A stretch of DNA of 61,520 nucleotides from an uncultured Alistipes sp. (GCA_900546005.1 URBJ01000001.1:1-61520), one strand, 5' to 3'; positions 17,694-27,858 are shown, counted from the first letter of the stretch. The notes: a model not told the origin generated them from the letters alone. Made by a program: numbers and translations.

Positions 17694-20429
17694 ATGCCAA
17701 ACGTAAAAAGAGTTTACACCTTCGGCAACAAACAGGCTGAAGGAAACGGAAAAATGAGAGAGTTGCTCGGAGGAAAGGGAGCAAATCTTGCTGAAATGAA
17801 CTTGGTCGGCATTCCGGTACCTCCGGGATTCACCATCACCACCGAAGTGTGCACCGAATACTATACACACGGCCGTGAAGAGGTGATCAAATTGATCAAA
17901 CCCGATGTGGAAGCCGCCATGAAAGGCGTTGAAAAGAACATGGGCATGGAGTTCGGCAGCAGCACCAATCCGCTGTTGTTGTCGGTCCGCTCAGGCGCAC
18001 GCGCGTCGATGCCGGGTATGATGGACACCATCCTGAACCTCGGTCTGAACGACGAAGCTGTGGAAGGTTTGGCTAAAAAGACGGGCAATCCGCGTTTTGC
18101 ATGGGACTCCTACCGCCGTTTCGTACAGATGTACGGCGACGTGGTGCTCAGCATGAAACCGCAAAGCAAAGAGGATGTCGATCCGTTTGAAGAGATCATC
18201 GACGCCATCAAGGAAGAGAAAAAGGTCAAAAACGATACCGAACTGACCACTGAAGATCTGCAGGAACTCGTAAAACGTTTCAAAGCAGCCATCAAGAAAA
18301 ATACCGGCAAAGACTTCCCGAACGATCCGTGGGAACAACTCTGGGGAGCCATCTGCGCCGTATTCAGCAGCTGGATGAACGAACGTGCCATTCTCTACCG
18401 TAAACTGAACAACATTCCGTCGGAATGGGGTACCGCCGTTACCGTACAGGCTATGGTATTCGGTAACATGGGTGAGACTTCGGCTACGGGCGTTGCCTTC
18501 ACGCGTGACGCCGCAACCGGTGAGAACATCTTCAACGGTGAGTATCTGGTGAACGCACAGGGTGAGGATGTGGTTGCCGGTATCCGTACGCCTCAGGTCA
18601 TCACGATCGAAGGCTCGCGCCGTTGGGCCGAACTGCAAGGTATCTCGGAGAGCGAACGTGCACTGAAATACCCCTCTCTGGAAGAGGTTATGCCTGCTGC
18701 GTTCAAGGAACTGAACGAAATCCAAGACCACCTCGAAAAATACTTCCACGACATGCAGGATCTGGAATTCACGATCCAGAACGGCAAACTGTGGATGCTG
18801 CAAACCCGTAGTGGAAAACGTACCGGTGCCGCTATGGTCCGCATGGCCATGGAGATGCTTGACGAGGGTCTGATCGACGCTCCGACCGCTGTATTGCGCG
18901 TAGAGCCCGCCAAACTCGACGAGCTGCTCCACCCGGTATTCGACAAGGAAGCCCTGAAGAAAGCCAACATCATCGCCAAGGGTCTGCCCGCATCTCCGGG
19001 AGCTGCTACCGGCCAGATCGTATTCTTCGCCGACGAAGCCGAAAAATGGGCTGCCGCCGGTAAAGAGACCATCCTCGTTCGTATCGAAACCTCTCCGGAG
19101 GACCTCAAGGGCATGAACTCGGCAAACGGTATCCTGACCGCACGCGGTGGTATGACCTCGCACGCTGCCGTTGTGGCCCGTGGTATGGGTAAATGCTGCG
19201 TATCGGGTGCCGGTGATCTGCAGATCGACTACAAAGCCCGTACGATCACCGTTGACAACAAGACCTACAAAGAGGGCGATTGGATCTCCCTGGACGGTTC
19301 TACGGGTATCATCTACGAAGGCAAGGTTACGACCAAAGACGCAGACGTCAGCGGCGACTTCGCCAAACTGATGGAACTGGCCGACAAATATGCACGCCTC
19401 AAGGTACGTGCCAATGCCGATACTCCGCGCGACGCCAAGACGGCCTTCCGTTTCGGGGCTCAAGGTATCGGTTTGTGCCGTACCGAGCATATGTTCTTCG
19501 AAGGCGACCGGATCAAAGCCGTACGCGAAATGATCCTCGCCGATGACGAAGCCGGACGTCGCAAAGCCCTCGACAAACTGTTGCCGATGCAACGCGGCGA
19601 CTTCGAAGGTCTGTTCGAAGCGATGAACGGGCTGCCCGTTACGGTACGTCTGCTCGATCCGCCTTTGCACGAGTTCGTTCCTCATTTCGAGAAAGAGATG
19701 AGAGAATTGGCTGCCGACTTGAACGTATCGTTCGAGAAGATCAAGAACAAGGTAAATTCGCTGGCTGAAGCCAACCCGATGTTGGGTCACCGGGGTTGCC
19801 GTCTGGGTAACACCTATCCGGAGATCACCGAAATGCAGGCTCGTGCCATCATCGAGGCCGCTCTGAATACCCGCAAGGAGAAAGGTATCGACGTACATGT
19901 CGAGATCATGGTTCCGCTGGTAGGTAACGTTAAAGAGCTGAAACTCCAGAAAGAGATCATCAACGCAACGGCAGAGGCTGTATTTGCAGAACGCAACGAC
20001 AAGATCGACTACATGGTCGGTACGATGATCGAAATCCCGCGTGCTGCCGTTACGGCCAACGAGATCGCCGAAGAGGCCGAATTCTTCTCATTCGGTACGA
20101 ATGACCTGACGCAGATGACGCTCGGATTCTCTCGTGACGACGTAGCCAAATTCCTGCCGGTTTACCTCGAAAAAGGTATCCTGAAACACGATCCGTTCCA
20201 AGTATTGGATCAGGACGGTGTTGGTCAGTTGGTTCGTGAGGCCGTATTCAAAGGTCGTGGCGTGAAACCGAACCTCAAATGTGGTATCTGCGGTGAGCAC
20301 GGTGGTGAACCGAGCTCAGTAGAGTTCTGCCACTATGCAGGTCTGAACTACGTCTCTTGTTCTCCGTTCCGTGTGCCTATCGCCCGTCTGGCTGCCGCTC
20401 ACGCTGCGTTGAAACAAGGCGGAAAATAG
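17694..20429 (+). CDS. ppdK: Pyruvate, phosphate dikinase
   Basis: 911 residues, full length. It interconverts pyruvate + ATP + Pi and phosphoenolpyruvate + AMP + PPi. The N-terminal nucleotide-binding domain begins [13 protein letters not shown] and [23 protein letters not shown]. The central swivelling domain has the phosphohistidine motif [21 protein letters not shown], and the C-terminal PEP/pyruvate barrel has FGTNDLTQM and CGICGEHGG with the catalytic cysteine. Codons are noticeably enriched for CGT, GGT and AAC compared with neighbours, as in highly expressed genes. It has its own promoter and two stacked terminators. In anaerobic Bacteroidales it serves PPi-linked glycolysis or gluconeogenesis. 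Confidence 0.97.
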   Translation: MPNVKRVYTFGNKQAEGNGKMRELLGGKGANLAEMNLVGIPVPPGFTITTEVCTEYYTHGREEVIKLIKPDVEAAMKGVEKNMGMEFGSSTNPLLLSVRSGARASMPGMMDTILNLGLNDEAVEGLAKKTGNPRFAWDSYRRFVQMYGDVVLSMKPQSKEDVDPFEEIIDAIKEEKKVKNDTELTTEDLQELVKRFKAAIKKNTGKDFPNDPWEQLWGAICAVFSSWMNERAILYRKLNNIPSEWGTAVTVQAMVFGNMGETSATGVAFTRDAATGENIFNGEYLVNAQGEDVVAGIRTPQVITIEGSRRWAELQGISESERALKYPSLEEVMPAAFKELNEIQDHLEKYFHDMQDLEFTIQNGKLWMLQTRSGKRTGAAMVRMAMEMLDEGLIDAPTAVLRVEPAKLDELLHPVFDKEALKKANIIAKGLPASPGAATGQIVFFADEAEKWAAAGKETILVRIETSPEDLKGMNSANGILTARGGMTSHAAVVARGMGKCCVSGAGDLQIDYKARTITVDNKTYKEGDWISLDGSTGIIYEGKVTTKDADVSGDFAKLMELADKYARLKVRANADTPRDAKTAFRFGAQGIGLCRTEHMFFEGDRIKAVREMILADDEAGRRKALDKLLPMQRGDFEGLFEAMNGLPVTVRLLDPPLHEFVPHFEKEMRELAADLNVSFEKIKNKVNSLAEANPMLGHRGCRLGNTYPEITEMQARAIIEAALNTRKEKGIDVHVEIMVPLVGNVKELKLQKEIINATAEAVFAERNDKIDYMVGTMIEIPRAAVTANEIAEEAEFFSFGTNDLTQMTLGFSRDDVAKFLPVYLEKGILKHDPFQVLDQDGVGQLVREAVFKGRGVKPNLKCGICGEHGGEPSSVEFCHYAGLNYVSCSPFRVPIARLAAAHAALKQGGK

Positions 20430-20436
20430 TCTAATC

Positions 20437-20471
20437 AAAGGGGAGCGGGATCTCAAGTTCCGCCCCTTTTT
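20437..20471 (+). terminator. Intrinsic terminator of ppdK
   Basis: AAAGGGG with GCGG (20437-20448) pairs, with a small bulge, to CCGCCCCTTT (20460-20469) and ends in a T5 run (20467-20471), 8 bp after the ppdK stop. Confidence 0.8.
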
Positions 20472-20480
20472 CTGACACAT

Positions 20481-20529
20481 ATAAAGAGAGAGGCGGTGAA
20501 GAATAGTTCTTCACCGCCTCTCTCTTTAT
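20481..20529. terminator. Perfect 23-bp hairpin between convergent genes
   Basis: The 23 bases 20481-20503 are the exact reverse complement of 20507-20529, with a TAG loop. The stem core is GAGAGAGGCGGTGAAGAA. It lies between the ends of ppdK (+) and the ICMT-like gene (-) and would stop transcription from both sides. It is unusually long and perfect for a simple terminator. Confidence 0.75.
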
Positions 20530-20543
20530 GCTTAACAAACGGG

Positions 20544-21284
20544 TTATCCTCTCTTTTTCTTCTTTCTCGCCCTCTGACGCATCCAACTTCCGAATAAAAA
20601 GACAATCAGAACCAATCCGGCAATCAACAGGGAGGTTCCCGAGATGCCCCACGTCAGATGAATCATCCGATATTTAATCGCTCCAAACAGAAGAAACAGC
20701 AAAACCATTCCAGCAAGGTTTCGGGATTCATACCGTAACATACCGCCAAAAGAGAACCGACCGGTTTGGTGAGCCCCTCCGTTCCGTTTCGGGACGAGCG
20801 CCGGTACCTGCTCACACCATTGCCGATACTCATCGCCATATTTGAGCAACATCACCTCCTCCTCTTTGCTCAGAATGATCAGGTAACAAAAAATATAGAG
20901 TAATGTAGCCCCCACAGCGAACCAATCCACCCCGATATAGAGGATAAAGCCGAACCAGATCAGAAAATCGCCCGTATAGAGCGGATATCTCATCCGGGCA
21001 TATATTCCTGTTTTAGGAAAAGAGGGAGGCAAAGCGGAGGCTGACGTCTCCTTGGAATCAACCTTCTTCTCGGCAGCCAAAACCCCCACAGCACGGCTTC
21101 GAATGATGAAACCCAGTGCCGAGCAAGCCACACAACACACCACAAACGGAAAGCTGTTCCATATAGAGAACGGCACAGCCCACCATAAAGCGATCAACGC
21201 AGCGGGAATCAACAGCAGCGGGATCCGTTTTCGACGAAACCACAACTTACCACGCAGCACTTTAAAACGATCGAGAACTGTCAT
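20544..21284 (-). CDS. Isoprenylcysteine carboxyl methyltransferase-like membrane protein
   Basis: 246 residues with five or six hydrophobic spans. The middle carries the ICMT/PEMT-type SAM-binding signature: YARMRYPLYTGDFLIWFG (usually RHPxYxG), then SKEEEVMLLKYGDEYRQWCEQVPALVPK. The C-terminal 80 residues add two more spans and a very basic tail (RARKKKKRG). Bacterial members methylate small or lipid substrates; no isoprenylated protein is implied. It is the last gene of the five-gene envelope operon, 6 bp behind the PAP2 gene, so I infer a lipid or lipid-linked glycan substrate. Confidence 0.75.
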   Translation of the reverse strand: MTVLDRFKVLRGKLWFRRKRIPLLLIPAALIALWWAVPFSIWNSFPFVVCCVACSALGFIIRSRAVGVLAAEKKVDSKETSASALPPSFPKTGIYARMRYPLYTGDFLIWFGFILYIGVDWFAVGATLLYIFCYLIILSKEEEVMLLKYGDEYRQWCEQVPALVPKRNGGAHQTGRFSFGGMLRYESRNLAGMVLLFLLFGAIKYRMIHLTWGISGTSLLIAGLVLIVFLFGSWMRQRARKKKKRG

Positions 21285-21290
21285 TGTTTT

Positions 21291-21881
21291 TTATGATTTA
21301 TCCGGAAGTTTTCCGGGTCCACTACCTTTCCGCATCCGCAACATAAAGAGCCGGTAGGCACCCACGCCCATCGCGATCCCCAGAATCGTCCCCAGACAGA
21401 TATCCATCGGGAAGTGAACCCCGAGATAGATCCGACTGTATGCCATGAGCAGTGCCCACCCCACGATAAGTACCGTATACCACCACCGGCGAAACAGCAG
21501 AGCCGTATATACGGCAATGGTAAAGCTGATTGCGGCGTGGGCCGACACCGTTCCGTAAAGTCCTCCCCGGTAATCTTTCACCGTGTGGACCCACATCTCG
21601 ATATCGGGTGTGTGCGTTGGGCGGAACTTCGGAGTATAATGTTTGAAAAAATTGCAAATCTGATCGGCCAAACCTACGCTGACTCCAAGAATCACGACAC
21701 TCCACAGCAGTCCACGCCACCCCAGCCGCCGCCAGATGCAATACAACAGCAGCGCATAAAGCGGTACCCATGTCAATTTTGCCGAAACGACATAAAAAAA
21801 GCTATCCCAGAAGGGACCGCCGTCACCGTTCAATGCCAGCAACAACTGTTTGTCTACATCGAGAAGGGTCTGCCAGATCAT
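21291..21881 (-). CDS. PAP2-family membrane phosphatase
   Basis: 196 residues, about five or six transmembrane spans. The three phosphatase motifs are KHYTPKFRP (KxxxxxxRP), YGTVSAHAA (PSGH equivalent, catalytic His) and SRIYLGVHFPMD (SRxxxxxHxxxD, nucleophile His). Family members dephosphorylate undecaprenyl pyrophosphate, phosphatidic acid or lipid A; the active site faces the periplasm. The position between an MBOAT gene (15 bp upstream) and an ICMT-like gene suggests a lipid-linked glycan or lipid A substrate. Undecaprenyl pyrophosphate recycling is an alternative. Confidence 0.88.
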   Translation of the reverse strand: MIWQTLLDVDKQLLLALNGDGGPFWDSFFYVVSAKLTWVPLYALLLYCIWRRLGWRGLLWSVVILGVSVGLADQICNFFKHYTPKFRPTHTPDIEMWVHTVKDYRGGLYGTVSAHAAISFTIAVYTALLFRRWWYTVLIVGWALLMAYSRIYLGVHFPMDICLGTILGIAMGVGAYRLFMLRMRKGSGPGKLPDKS

Positions 21882-21896
21882 AAAATCTACACCGCA

Positions 21897-23396
21897 TTAA
21901 AATTGGAAATAGATAAACGGTTGTATCTCGGCCGACTTGATCTGCATGATACCCCAAATCAGCACGGTCAACAACAGGGCCTGAACCACAACAGGCGAGG
22001 CCGTAACCACGCGTTTTCCCCACGCCTCGGTCGTTCGGGGCAGCATGTGCAACACATATCCGAGCGCCATCAACGCAAAGATTACTCCATAACCCGACAC
22101 CACCTGTGGAATCAGAGCGACGTTAAAGTTATGAAAAATCTGCGACAAGATCTCCATGCCGTTATTCATATCCTGTGCCCGGAAAAGGATCCATCCGGCA
22201 CACACCACATGGAACGTAATGATCATACCGAGGATTCGTCTCCAGAGCACCATCTCGGACCCCATTCTACGGAACGACGAGAAGTGCGTCGTCACCCACT
22301 TGTGTACGGCCAACGCCGCGCCATGCCATGCCCCCCATAAAACGAACCGTATGGCCGCGCCATGCCACAAGCCTCCGAGCAGCATGGTCAGGAAGAGGTT
22401 CAGATAGGTCCGGCCTTTCCCCTTTCGGCTTCCCCCCAACGGGATATAGAGATAATCGCGCAACCAGCTCGACAGTGAGATGTGCCAGCGGCGCCAGAAT
22501 TCGGTAATCGTCGCGGATTTATAGGGAGAATTGAAGTTTTCCGGGAACCGGAAACCCAACAGCAACGCAATCCCGATAGCCATATCGGAGTACCCCGAAA
22601 AATCGCAATAGATCTGCAGGGCATATCCATACACTCCCATCAGGTTCTCGAATCCACTATACAGCAACGGATTATCGAAAATCCGGTCGACGAAGTTCAG
22701 GCTGATATAATCGGAGATGATCGCCTTCTTGAACAGTCCCGAAAGGATCAGAAAAATTCCCGTACCGAACATCTCCCGCGTCACGACCACCGGATTCTGC
22801 CGGATCTGCGGAATAAAATCATGCGCCTTGACAATCGGTCCGGCCACTAACTGCGGGAAAAAGGAGAGAAAGAAGAGGTAATCGAGCCAGTTGTGTACCG
22901 GTTCGACCCGATGTTTATACAAATCGACGACATAGCTGATCGACTGGAAGATGAAGAACGAAATCCCGACGGGCAGAAAGATATTATGAAACGCCAGCCA
23001 GTCCCGTCCCGACAAGTCATTAAGTATCCCTACAAAAAAATTGGTATACTTAAAATAGCACAGAATTCCGAGATCGATCGTCACACTGAGTGCAACCCAC
23101 CCTTTTCGTGCTCTCTGTCCCTTAGTTCGTGACAAGAAATGTCCGATCAAAAAATCTGACAACGACAAGGCGACCAACAGCAAAAAGTAGATTCCACTGG
23201 TTTTATAGTAGAAATAGACCGAGAAACAGACCACATACAGGATCCTCAGCATCACGGTCCGTCGCATAAACCGATAGAAAAAGGCGAACCCGGCAAACAG
23301 AAACAGAAACAATCCGCTCGAAAAAAGCATCGGATTGGTCGGGTCATAGACCAGCAGCTCCTTTATTTTAGAGAAAATCGACGAAATCTCATCCAT
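21897..23396 (-). CDS. MBOAT-family O-acyltransferase (AlgI/DltB-like)
   Basis: 499 residues, about 11-12 transmembrane spans. Conserved AlgI-type segments are LPVGISFFIFQSISYVVDLY, FFPQLVAGPIVKAHDFIPQ, DFSGYSDMAIGIALLLGF, EFWRRWHISLSSWLRDYLYIPLGG and MLLGGLWHGAA with the catalytic histidine. Such proteins carry an acyl group, usually acetyl, across the inner membrane to a polysaccharide-modifying partner. The two SGNH proteins upstream (66 bp and beyond) are the expected partners, as AlgJ/AlgX or PatB are in other systems. I infer O-acetylation of an exported glycan, peptidoglycan or lipid-linked sugar. No polysaccharide synthase lies alongside. Confidence 0.92.
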   Translation of the reverse strand: MDEISSIFSKIKELLVYDPTNPMLFSSGLFLFLFAGFAFFYRFMRRTVMLRILYVVCFSVYFYYKTSGIYFLLLVALSLSDFLIGHFLSRTKGQRARKGWVALSVTIDLGILCYFKYTNFFVGILNDLSGRDWLAFHNIFLPVGISFFIFQSISYVVDLYKHRVEPVHNWLDYLFFLSFFPQLVAGPIVKAHDFIPQIRQNPVVVTREMFGTGIFLILSGLFKKAIISDYISLNFVDRIFDNPLLYSGFENLMGVYGYALQIYCDFSGYSDMAIGIALLLGFRFPENFNSPYKSATITEFWRRWHISLSSWLRDYLYIPLGGSRKGKGRTYLNLFLTMLLGGLWHGAAIRFVLWGAWHGAALAVHKWVTTHFSSFRRMGSEMVLWRRILGMIITFHVVCAGWILFRAQDMNNGMEILSQIFHNFNVALIPQVVSGYGVIFALMALGYVLHMLPRTTEAWGKRVVTASPVVVQALLLTVLIWGIMQIKSAEIQPFIYFQF

Positions 23397-23462
23397 ACCC
23401 CATTCATCTGTTTTTCGGTTCGGCTCCTTCCGGTTAAAACCAAGAGCACAAATGTAGCTATT

Positions 23463-24758
23463 TTACTCCTTATCTGTTCGTTTCATTTCGGATAAATCCG
23501 CCTTTTCGGGGGCAACTTCGGCACAACGCCGCAAATAGTCGGAATAGGCCGCAAGAAGTGCCTCGACCAGCAACTCTCCTTGCATCTGGTACCCTTCCCG
23601 GGTCAGATGGATCCGATCCCGATTCATCATACCCGAACCATACCAGGCGGTGACAGCCCCACGACCACCGGCCACCGTATAAAAATCCCAAACCGGAATC
23701 CCCCTCATGTCAGCTTCATCCAGAATCACCTTCCGCATCGAAGCGACGTGGGGATTCTCGCGACGATAGATCCGCCCCCGTGACCGCACCGCTCGACAAC
23801 ACTGCATCGGAGTGGTCATCAGCACCGCAGCCGTCGGCATCGACCGGGCGATCTGATCCAACAGATTGGCCACCTGCCGCTCGACAAACTCCCGATCGAA
23901 CCGTGACCCGCTGCAATCGTTCGTACCCAGCGAGACAATCACCAAATCGGGTTCGAGCCACGCCGCCTGCTCAAAGATCTGAGGATTTCGCACAAAAGCG
24001 GAGAAGGTATTTCCATTAATTCCTACACTGTGATACTGCACCCCGTTTTGGGTACGGTCAAGCGAGAATCCGTAAAAACAGGGGTGAGCATAAGCCGTAT
24101 CGGTCACCCGTGCCTTTAAAACCACACGACATACGGCACTGTCCAGCTGAATCGAGGTCAGCTCATCGCTCGGCTCGGGACACCAGATCCCCGCATCGAG
24201 CGAATCGGATACCTCGAGCAACGGAGCCCTTGCATGATGAAAAGCCAACACCCGATCAAACGGCGTTTTATCTTCAATACGGAATTCAATCTCACGATCC
24301 GAAGTCGCCAGTACCATCCCGGAGACGCCGACCTCCTCCTCCGGACGCAAGTCGACACATTTGGCTCCGTACCAACTGTTCGGTGAGGTGATCGTATAAT
24401 CCGGCGGTTCATTTGTTCCCAACAGCTTCAACGGCGCAACCAATCCGCGCCCGGCATCTCCAAACACTGCCTGCAGGCTATCCCGCACGGCACCCGAAAA
24501 AAATCCGGCCTGAATGTGTGAGTCCCCCAAATGCAAAATAGAGACGACGACAGCAGTATCGCTTCCGACCGCACTCCATTTGCGGAACACTTCATCCAGC
24601 TCGGTAAGGTTTCCGGTGATCCGGTTCGAATCGGCACAAATATAGTCGGGCCACTTCCGCACGGAGAGTGAATCGCGATCCTCTGCACGAAGAGCCGTAA
24701 CCGTCCACACAAAAACGATGACAAATCCCCATCCGATCACCTTTCCGAATCGCCTCAT
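23463..24758 (-). CDS. Periplasmic SGNH/GDSL hydrolase or acetyltransferase (partner 1)
   Basis: 431 residues. A hydrophobic N terminus (GKVIGWGFVIVFVWTVTALRA) acts as signal peptide. The SGNH triad is visible: block I LHLGDSHIQ (Ser80), block III VSLGTNDCSGS (Asn) and block V DRIHLTREGY near residue 395 (Asp/His). GDSH in place of GDSL is common in peptidoglycan or polysaccharide O-acetyl enzymes. It starts 15 bp after the second SGNH gene and precedes the MBOAT gene. It either transfers the acetyl group delivered by the MBOAT or removes it. Confidence 0.85.
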   Translation of the reverse strand: MRRFGKVIGWGFVIVFVWTVTALRAEDRDSLSVRKWPDYICADSNRITGNLTELDEVFRKWSAVGSDTAVVVSILHLGDSHIQAGFFSGAVRDSLQAVFGDAGRGLVAPLKLLGTNEPPDYTITSPNSWYGAKCVDLRPEEEVGVSGMVLATSDREIEFRIEDKTPFDRVLAFHHARAPLLEVSDSLDAGIWCPEPSDELTSIQLDSAVCRVVLKARVTDTAYAHPCFYGFSLDRTQNGVQYHSVGINGNTFSAFVRNPQIFEQAAWLEPDLVIVSLGTNDCSGSRFDREFVERQVANLLDQIARSMPTAAVLMTTPMQCCRAVRSRGRIYRRENPHVASMRKVILDEADMRGIPVWDFYTVAGGRGAVTAWYGSGMMNRDRIHLTREGYQMQGELLVEALLAAYSDYLRRCAEVAPEKADLSEMKRTDKE

Positions 24759-24773
24759 CTCCTCTCCGCGTGT

Positions 24774-26387
24774 TTACTCTGCCATTAAAACCGAATCGAA
24801 TCCCGGAGTATAACTCTCCATCTTCTGCTGTTCGAGCCGCTCGGCCTCCTCCTGCCGGAACTGCCTCTCCGCCTCAACGCCCTGCATCAGACTCTCCAAC
24901 AACTTGCCGGCAACAAATTTACCTCCCGCATAACTGATGTGCGTATAATCCTTGGCAGCCCAGTTTTTCTCGACGAATTCGGCCATACTGTTGCGTCCGC
25001 CCATCGCCTCAAACGTATTCCAGAAGGCCACGCCCGTCTCCTCCGCAGCCGCACGTTGCGCCGCAATCATTCCATCGACCGACGGCATCGTCTCGAATAC
25101 CCCGTTGTTCTGCATGCTTCGGTCACAGATTCCCATCACCAACACGGCCGCATCGGGAAAACAGCGCTTCATGTAATTGATCACCCGCACAAACGCCTTT
25201 CTGTATGAGTCGTAATGCAACACATCGGCGGTCAGCACATTCAATCCATACTCCAATACGATCAGGTCGTAATCGAACATCGCCCCGAGCGTCGAATTGA
25301 CCCTGCCGTTGGTCGCAAAAAGAGCCAGTCCGCTATTCCCCCGAATCGAGTAGTTATCGACCCTCGCCCCATTCGGCCCCCCAAAGACAATTCCGTACCC
25401 GATAAACCCTTCTGTTCCGGTAAACCGACACTCGATCGAATGGATCGATCGCTGTTTGATACGAATCTGCTGGATCTCTTCACTCGACTCGGGACGATAC
25501 TCCTGCTGGATCGTATCGTTGATCGTAACCTGAATACAGGTTTGTCCCCGGTTCATAAAAATCAACCGACACTCGGGGACGCTCCACAGATGTTTTCGGA
25601 AACTGACCCCCTCATAGCGAACGGAAGCACCCTCGTCGGGAATGCACAGGTATCCCGAAACAAAAAACTTGTCCTTCAGATCCTCCGCCACACTCCGGGC
25701 ATTTTTGACATCCAACGTTTGCCACCCCTCAAACACATGGCGAATCGTCCCCCGAAACTGGGCGATCGGTGAAGAGAAGGGGACAAAACCGACTCCCGAA
25801 CCGCCATAAGACTCCTGCAGCTTTTCTCGCAAATCGGCCGTTACAATGTCGCCTTCGATAAACGAATCGCCGAGCACGGCAATGCGGAGCGGTTTGCGAT
25901 GAAGCGTATCGGACAGCACCGCGTCATAGAAGGGCTGCATGGCAGAACAACTGTCCCCGAAATCTTCCAAATAGGGAATCTCAACCCGAGGTCGCTCTGT
26001 TCCAACCGCTTGTACAACCTCTTGGACCGTCTGCTCCGCGACACGGGACGCTTCGTTCGATCCAGCATGATTCGAAGCCTCCTGCACCGTCCCGCTCTCT
26101 GTCCTCTTCGTGGTCGGTGTTTCAGCCTCCGTATGGCTTACCGGAGTATGTGAGGCCATATCCGCTTCGATCGCATCGGCCTCTGCCAAAAAAGTCGTAT
26201 CGAAATAGAGATCTCCCTCGATCTCCGACGAAGCATCGTCCTCGATCAGGTCCGAAAGAATATTGATCTTCTTCAACTTTACCTCCCCGATCTTCGTTCC
26301 GGGAATGCGAGAGGCCGCTGCCAAAAAGACGATCACCAAAATAGCGATCAATGAGGCATAACCCGTATAATCTTTTTTCGAATTCAT
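24774..26387 (-). CDS. Membrane-anchored SGNH/GDSL hydrolase or acetyltransferase (partner 2)
   Basis: 537 residues. One transmembrane helix (about 11-27), an acidic Thr/Ala/Glu-rich linker (about 50-135) that looks unstructured, then the SGNH domain: block I AVLGDSFIEGD (Ser175), LEYGLNVL for the Asn block, and DYTHISYAGG for the Asp-His pair. A Glu/Gln-rich helix follows (AERQFRQEEAERLEQQK). First gene of the operon: the citrate synthase terminator lies just upstream. Two different SGNH proteins beside one MBOAT recall alginate AlgJ/AlgX, so acetyl relay is the working model. The exact role of each copy is unknown. Confidence 0.85.
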   Translation of the reverse strand: MNSKKDYTGYASLIAILVIVFLAAASRIPGTKIGEVKLKKINILSDLIEDDASSEIEGDLYFDTTFLAEADAIEADMASHTPVSHTEAETPTTKRTESGTVQEASNHAGSNEASRVAEQTVQEVVQAVGTERPRVEIPYLEDFGDSCSAMQPFYDAVLSDTLHRKPLRIAVLGDSFIEGDIVTADLREKLQESYGGSGVGFVPFSSPIAQFRGTIRHVFEGWQTLDVKNARSVAEDLKDKFFVSGYLCIPDEGASVRYEGVSFRKHLWSVPECRLIFMNRGQTCIQVTINDTIQQEYRPESSEEIQQIRIKQRSIHSIECRFTGTEGFIGYGIVFGGPNGARVDNYSIRGNSGLALFATNGRVNSTLGAMFDYDLIVLEYGLNVLTADVLHYDSYRKAFVRVINYMKRCFPDAAVLVMGICDRSMQNNGVFETMPSVDGMIAAQRAAAEETGVAFWNTFEAMGGRNSMAEFVEKNWAAKDYTHISYAGGKFVAGKLLESLMQGVEAERQFRQEEAERLEQQKMESYTPGFDSVLMAE

Positions 26388-26438
26388 CTTTATCGATTAT
26401 CCACCCCGCGAATTTAACAAAAAAGGATTATAAAAAAC

Positions 26439-26462
26439 AGAAGCGACCCGAAAGCCGCTTCT
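26439..26462 (-). terminator. Terminator of citrate synthase gene
   Basis: AGAAGCG (26439-26445) pairs with CGCTTCT (26456-26462) around a 10-nt loop. The A6 run at 26432-26437 gives a U-run after the stem on the minus strand. Confidence 0.7.
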
Positions 26463-26493
26463 CTTATTCGATAATCCCCTATCAGCCAATCGT

Positions 26494-27858
26494 TCAGGCC
26501 TTGTTATGGTCCCGCTGATCGAGAGCGATAAATTTCTGATCCTGACCGACATTACGATAGGCCGGCCGAATGATCCGCTTGCTGTCAAAGTTGAGCTCTT
26601 CGATGCGGTGTGCCGCCCAACCTGCAATACGGCTCATGGCAAACAGAGGAGTAAACACCTCGCGCGGAAGGCCGATCAGATCGTACACGAAGCCCGAATA
26701 GAAGTCGACATTCGCACAAACCCGTTTATTGACCTTATTTCCTTTGAACTCCATAAAGGTATGTACCGCACGCTCCTCGAGCAGCTCCAAAAAGGCGAAC
26801 TCCTCTTCACGATGTTTCTCCTTGGCCAGATCTCGCGCCATCTCCTTCAGCAGCAGCGCACGCGGATCCGAAATCGTGTACACCGCATGACCGATTCCAT
26901 AGATCAGTCCACACTTGTCGTACACCTCCTTACGCAACATCTTACCCAGATATTCATCGATTTCGGCTACATTCGTCCAATCGTGGATATTCTCCTTGAG
27001 GTGCGCGAACATACTCACGACAGCCAGATTGGCACCTCCGTGCAGCGGGCCCTTCAATGATCCGATAGCTGCCGCAATCGACGAATAGGTATCCGTTCCG
27101 GACGAACTGGTCACCCGCACCGTAAAGGTCGAGTTGTTGCCACCTCCGTGTTCCGCATGAAGCATCAGCGCCAAATCGAGCGTCTTCGCCTCCAAATCGG
27201 TATACTCTCCCTTCAACATATAGAGGAAATTCTCGGCTACCGACAGATTCTCTTTCGGGAAACGGATATGCAGCGAACGCCCTTCGTTGCTGTGACGAAC
27301 AATATTGTATGCGTAGGCAATAATGGTCGGGAACTTCGAGATCAGATCGATCGACTGCCGCATCAGATTGATCCGGGAAGTATCGTCGGGATTGTCATCG
27401 AACGTGTACATCTCCAACACGCTACGAGCCAGAATATTCATAATGTTCTGACCCTCCAGATCGAGGATGTTCATCTTCGTCTTCTGGGGCAGTGGCATGC
27501 TCTGATGGATGATCTTGTTGAAAGCGGCGAGTTCTTCACGGTCGGGCAGATATCCGGACAGCAACAGAAAAGCCGTCTCCTCGTAACCGAAACGTCCTTC
27601 GGCCTGAATACCCCGTACCAGATCCTCAACATCGATTCCCCGGTAGATCAGACGCCCCGGAATCGCCTTCAGTCCGCCACCGGGCAGCGCTTCATAGCCC
27701 ACGACGTTTCCGATCTTGGTCAATCCGACCAGCACTCCGGAGTGGTCTTCGTTGCGAAGTCCCCGCTTAACGTTATACTTTACAAACAGATCATTATCGA
27801 TATGACTGGTCGTCTTGATCGACTCCGACAGTCTTTTGATGATGCACTCTTTATCCAT
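26494..27858 (-). CDS. gltA: Citrate synthase
   Basis: 454 residues. It condenses oxaloacetate with acetyl-CoA. Catalytic residues are seen in LHAEHGGGNNSTF (His), YGIGHAVYTISDPRA (His) and NVDFYSGFVYDLIG (Asp). The N-terminal extension of about 50 residues before the conserved GRLIYRGIDVEDL is normal for the larger citrate synthases of this phylum. GGGAGGG precedes the ATG by about 10 nt, an unusually good Shine-Dalgarno for this region. Single gene with its own terminator. Methylcitrate activity cannot be excluded from the sequence, but no prp genes are nearby. Confidence 0.92.
   Translation of the reverse strand: MDKECIIKRLSESIKTTSHIDNDLFVKYNVKRGLRNEDHSGVLVGLTKIGNVVGYEALPGGGLKAIPGRLIYRGIDVEDLVRGIQAEGRFGYEETAFLLLSGYLPDREELAAFNKIIHQSMPLPQKTKMNILDLEGQNIMNILARSVLEMYTFDDNPDDTSRINLMRQSIDLISKFPTIIAYAYNIVRHSNEGRSLHIRFPKENLSVAENFLYMLKGEYTDLEAKTLDLALMLHAEHGGGNNSTFTVRVTSSSGTDTYSSIAAAIGSLKGPLHGGANLAVVSMFAHLKENIHDWTNVAEIDEYLGKMLRKEVYDKCGLIYGIGHAVYTISDPRALLLKEMARDLAKEKHREEEFAFLELLEERAVHTFMEFKGNKVNKRVCANVDFYSGFVYDLIGLPREVFTPLFAMSRIAGWAAHRIEELNFDSKRIIRPAYRNVGQDQKFIALDQRDHNKA

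Noticed and set aside
17991..19898. 635-codon open frame on the minus strand
   Set aside because: It lies wholly antisense to ppdK, whose motifs are complete, and its sequence is the low-quality Arg/His/Phe-rich type produced by antisense reading.
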